The notes beneath the pieces were generated by a model that was not told where the DNA came from, did not search any database, and worked only from the letters and a program-made list of their open reading frames with translations. A stretch of 25,088 nt of DNA from an uncultured Veillonella sp. (GTDB taxonomy: Bacteria; Bacillota; Negativicutes; Veillonellales; Veillonellaceae). A program made the translations under genes and the position numbers. Below are positions 24,195 through 25,088 of the stretch, piece after piece. The stretch is taken from positions 1 through 25,088 of the forward strand of contig USAV01000017.1 of the NCBI GenBank assembly GCA_900552715.1, written 5' to 3'. How positions within the stretch are numbered: the stretch's first letter is position 1; each line of letters opens with the position of its first letter.

Positions 24195-25088
24195 TTATTC
24201 AGCGTCTTCTGCAGTTTCTTTTGCTTCCATCAATTCAGTTAAAGCCAAGCCCAATTTCTTTTCATCTTTGTTAAGAGAAATGATTTTAACTTCAACTTCT
24301 TGACCGCGGTTTAAGTAATCTTCAACTTTCGCATTACGTTGTTTTGTAATTTGAGAAATGTGAAGTAAACCTTGGATGTCGTCGTTAACAGCTACGAATG
24401 CACCGTAAGCTACCAAACGAACAACTTTACCGTTGATAACATCGCCAACGTGCAATGTTTCTTCAGCTACGTCCCATGGGCTCTTAGATAAAGCTTTTAA
24501 GGACAAGGATAATTTGTTGCTTTCAGCGTCGAAGGATTGTAATTTAACTTCGATTTCTTGACCAACGGAAAGAACATCTTCCACTTTTTTGATTTTTTGC
24601 CAAGAAATGTCGGAAATGTGAAGTAAACCTTCAATACCGCCGATATCTACGAAAGCACCATAAGGCATGATTTTACGAACGATACCTTTATAGTTGTCGC
24701 CAACGTTGATGTTTTTCAATGCTTCAGCTAATTTAGCTTGACGTTCTACTTCCAATACTGCACGACGGGAAAGAACCAAACGGTTTTTCTTTTCGTCGAT
24801 TTCAAGTACTTTAGCTTCGAATTCTGTACCAACCAAGTTGTCCAAGGATTTTACGAAATGAACATCACCTTGGGACAATGGAATGAAACCACGAAGGGAT
24901 TTAACTGTTACTACCAAACCTGCTGGGATAGCATCAATACCTTTACACACGATAGCTTCATCTTTTTCTTGTGCTTCGATAACATATTGCCAATCTTCAT
25001 CTTTAGCCAAGCGAGTCATGGAAAGATAAATAGGATTATCTTCTTTGATGTGGTTCATGATAACTGCTTTAATTTCATCACCATTTTT
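24195..25088 (-). CDS. rpsA: Ribosomal protein S1 (partial, start beyond the window)
   Basis: The frame is open to the window edge, so the N-terminus is missing; the first visible ATG (25058) is internal. The 297 visible residues contain the end of one S1 OB-fold (about 1-35) and three full repeats: about 44-115 (KSLRGFIPLSQ), 122-195 (YGAFVDIGGIEGLLHISDIS) and 207-280 (YGAFVAVNDDIQGLLHIS). Each ends in the usual basic or Leu-Ser segment. The protein binds mRNA and assists initiation on the 30S subunit. In several Negativicutes and Clostridia this S1 is fused to IspH, so an upstream ispH domain is possible but not visible. The acidic tail ends in AEDAE. Confidence 0.9.
   Translation of the reverse strand, partial: KNGDEIKAVIMNHIKEDNPIYLSMTRLAKDEDWQYVIEAQEKDEAIVCKGIDAIPAGLVVTVKSLRGFIPLSQGDVHFVKSLDNLVGTEFEAKVLEIDEKKNRLVLSRRAVLEVERQAKLAEALKNINVGDNYKGIVRKIMPYGAFVDIGGIEGLLHISDISWQKIKKVEDVLSVGQEIEVKLQSFDAESNKLSLSLKALSKSPWDVAEETLHVGDVINGKVVRLVAYGAFVAVNDDIQGLLHISQITKQRNAKVEDYLNRGQEVEVKIISLNKDEKKLGLALTELMEAKETAEDAE

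Noticed and set aside
1..25088. CRISPR array, prophage, toxin-antitoxin or other defence module
   Set aside because: No spaced direct repeats, integrase, phage structural genes or small paired toxin genes; gene gaps are short and all long frames are housekeeping genes.

Overview
This 25 kb window looks like the chromosome of a low-GC Gram-positive-lineage bacterium. Gene order and protein character point to the Negativicutes, most likely Veillonella; that is inference from memory of the families, not a database match. Nearly all of it is conserved housekeeping sequence on the minus strand. No phage, CRISPR array, rRNA, tRNA or defence system is visible, and no gene-free gap reaches 300 bases.

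Region 1 (positions 1-184) is a gene-free edge with two strong hairpins that resemble the end of a mobile element. Region 2 (185-11223, minus) is the classic Firmicutes translation and cell-cycle cluster, read from high to low coordinates: priA, def, fmt, a DUF116 membrane protein, rsmB, rlmN, the PP2C phosphatase stp, the PASTA kinase pknB/prkC, rsgA and rpe. Genes abut or overlap by a few bases, so translational coupling is likely. Region 3 (11248-14335, minus) holds metK, under a well-formed SAM-I riboswitch with its own promoter and terminator, and a SulP anion transporter. These two sit between coaBC and priA, which are adjacent in Bacillus.

Region 4 (14400-17671, minus) is yicC, remA, gmk, rpoZ, coaBC, with a terminator-like hairpin just before coaBC. 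Region 5 (17799-19514, plus) is rqcH, the only plus-strand gene, divergent from yicC; it ends in a bidirectional terminator shared with the next cluster. Region 6 (19554-21080, minus) is rsmD, coaD and a coiled-coil protein. Region 7 (21148-25088, minus) is the ribosomal protein S1 gene, cut by the window edge and followed by a terminator, then der, plsY and gpsA.

Functionally the window joins translation and ribosome maturation (def, fmt, rsmB, rlmN, rsgA, der, rpsA, rsmD, rqcH), coenzyme A and SAM synthesis (coaBC, coaD, metK), phospholipid entry (gpsA, plsY), nucleotide supply and RNA polymerase (gmk, rpoZ), replication restart (priA) and Ser/Thr phospho-signalling (pknB, stp). The points most worth a second look are the edge element, the PASTA kinase with Cys in place of the HRD arginine, the complete SAM riboswitch switch architecture, the cysteine-rich DUF116 protein, and the placement of sulP-metK. 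I did not find a convincing previously undescribed system.
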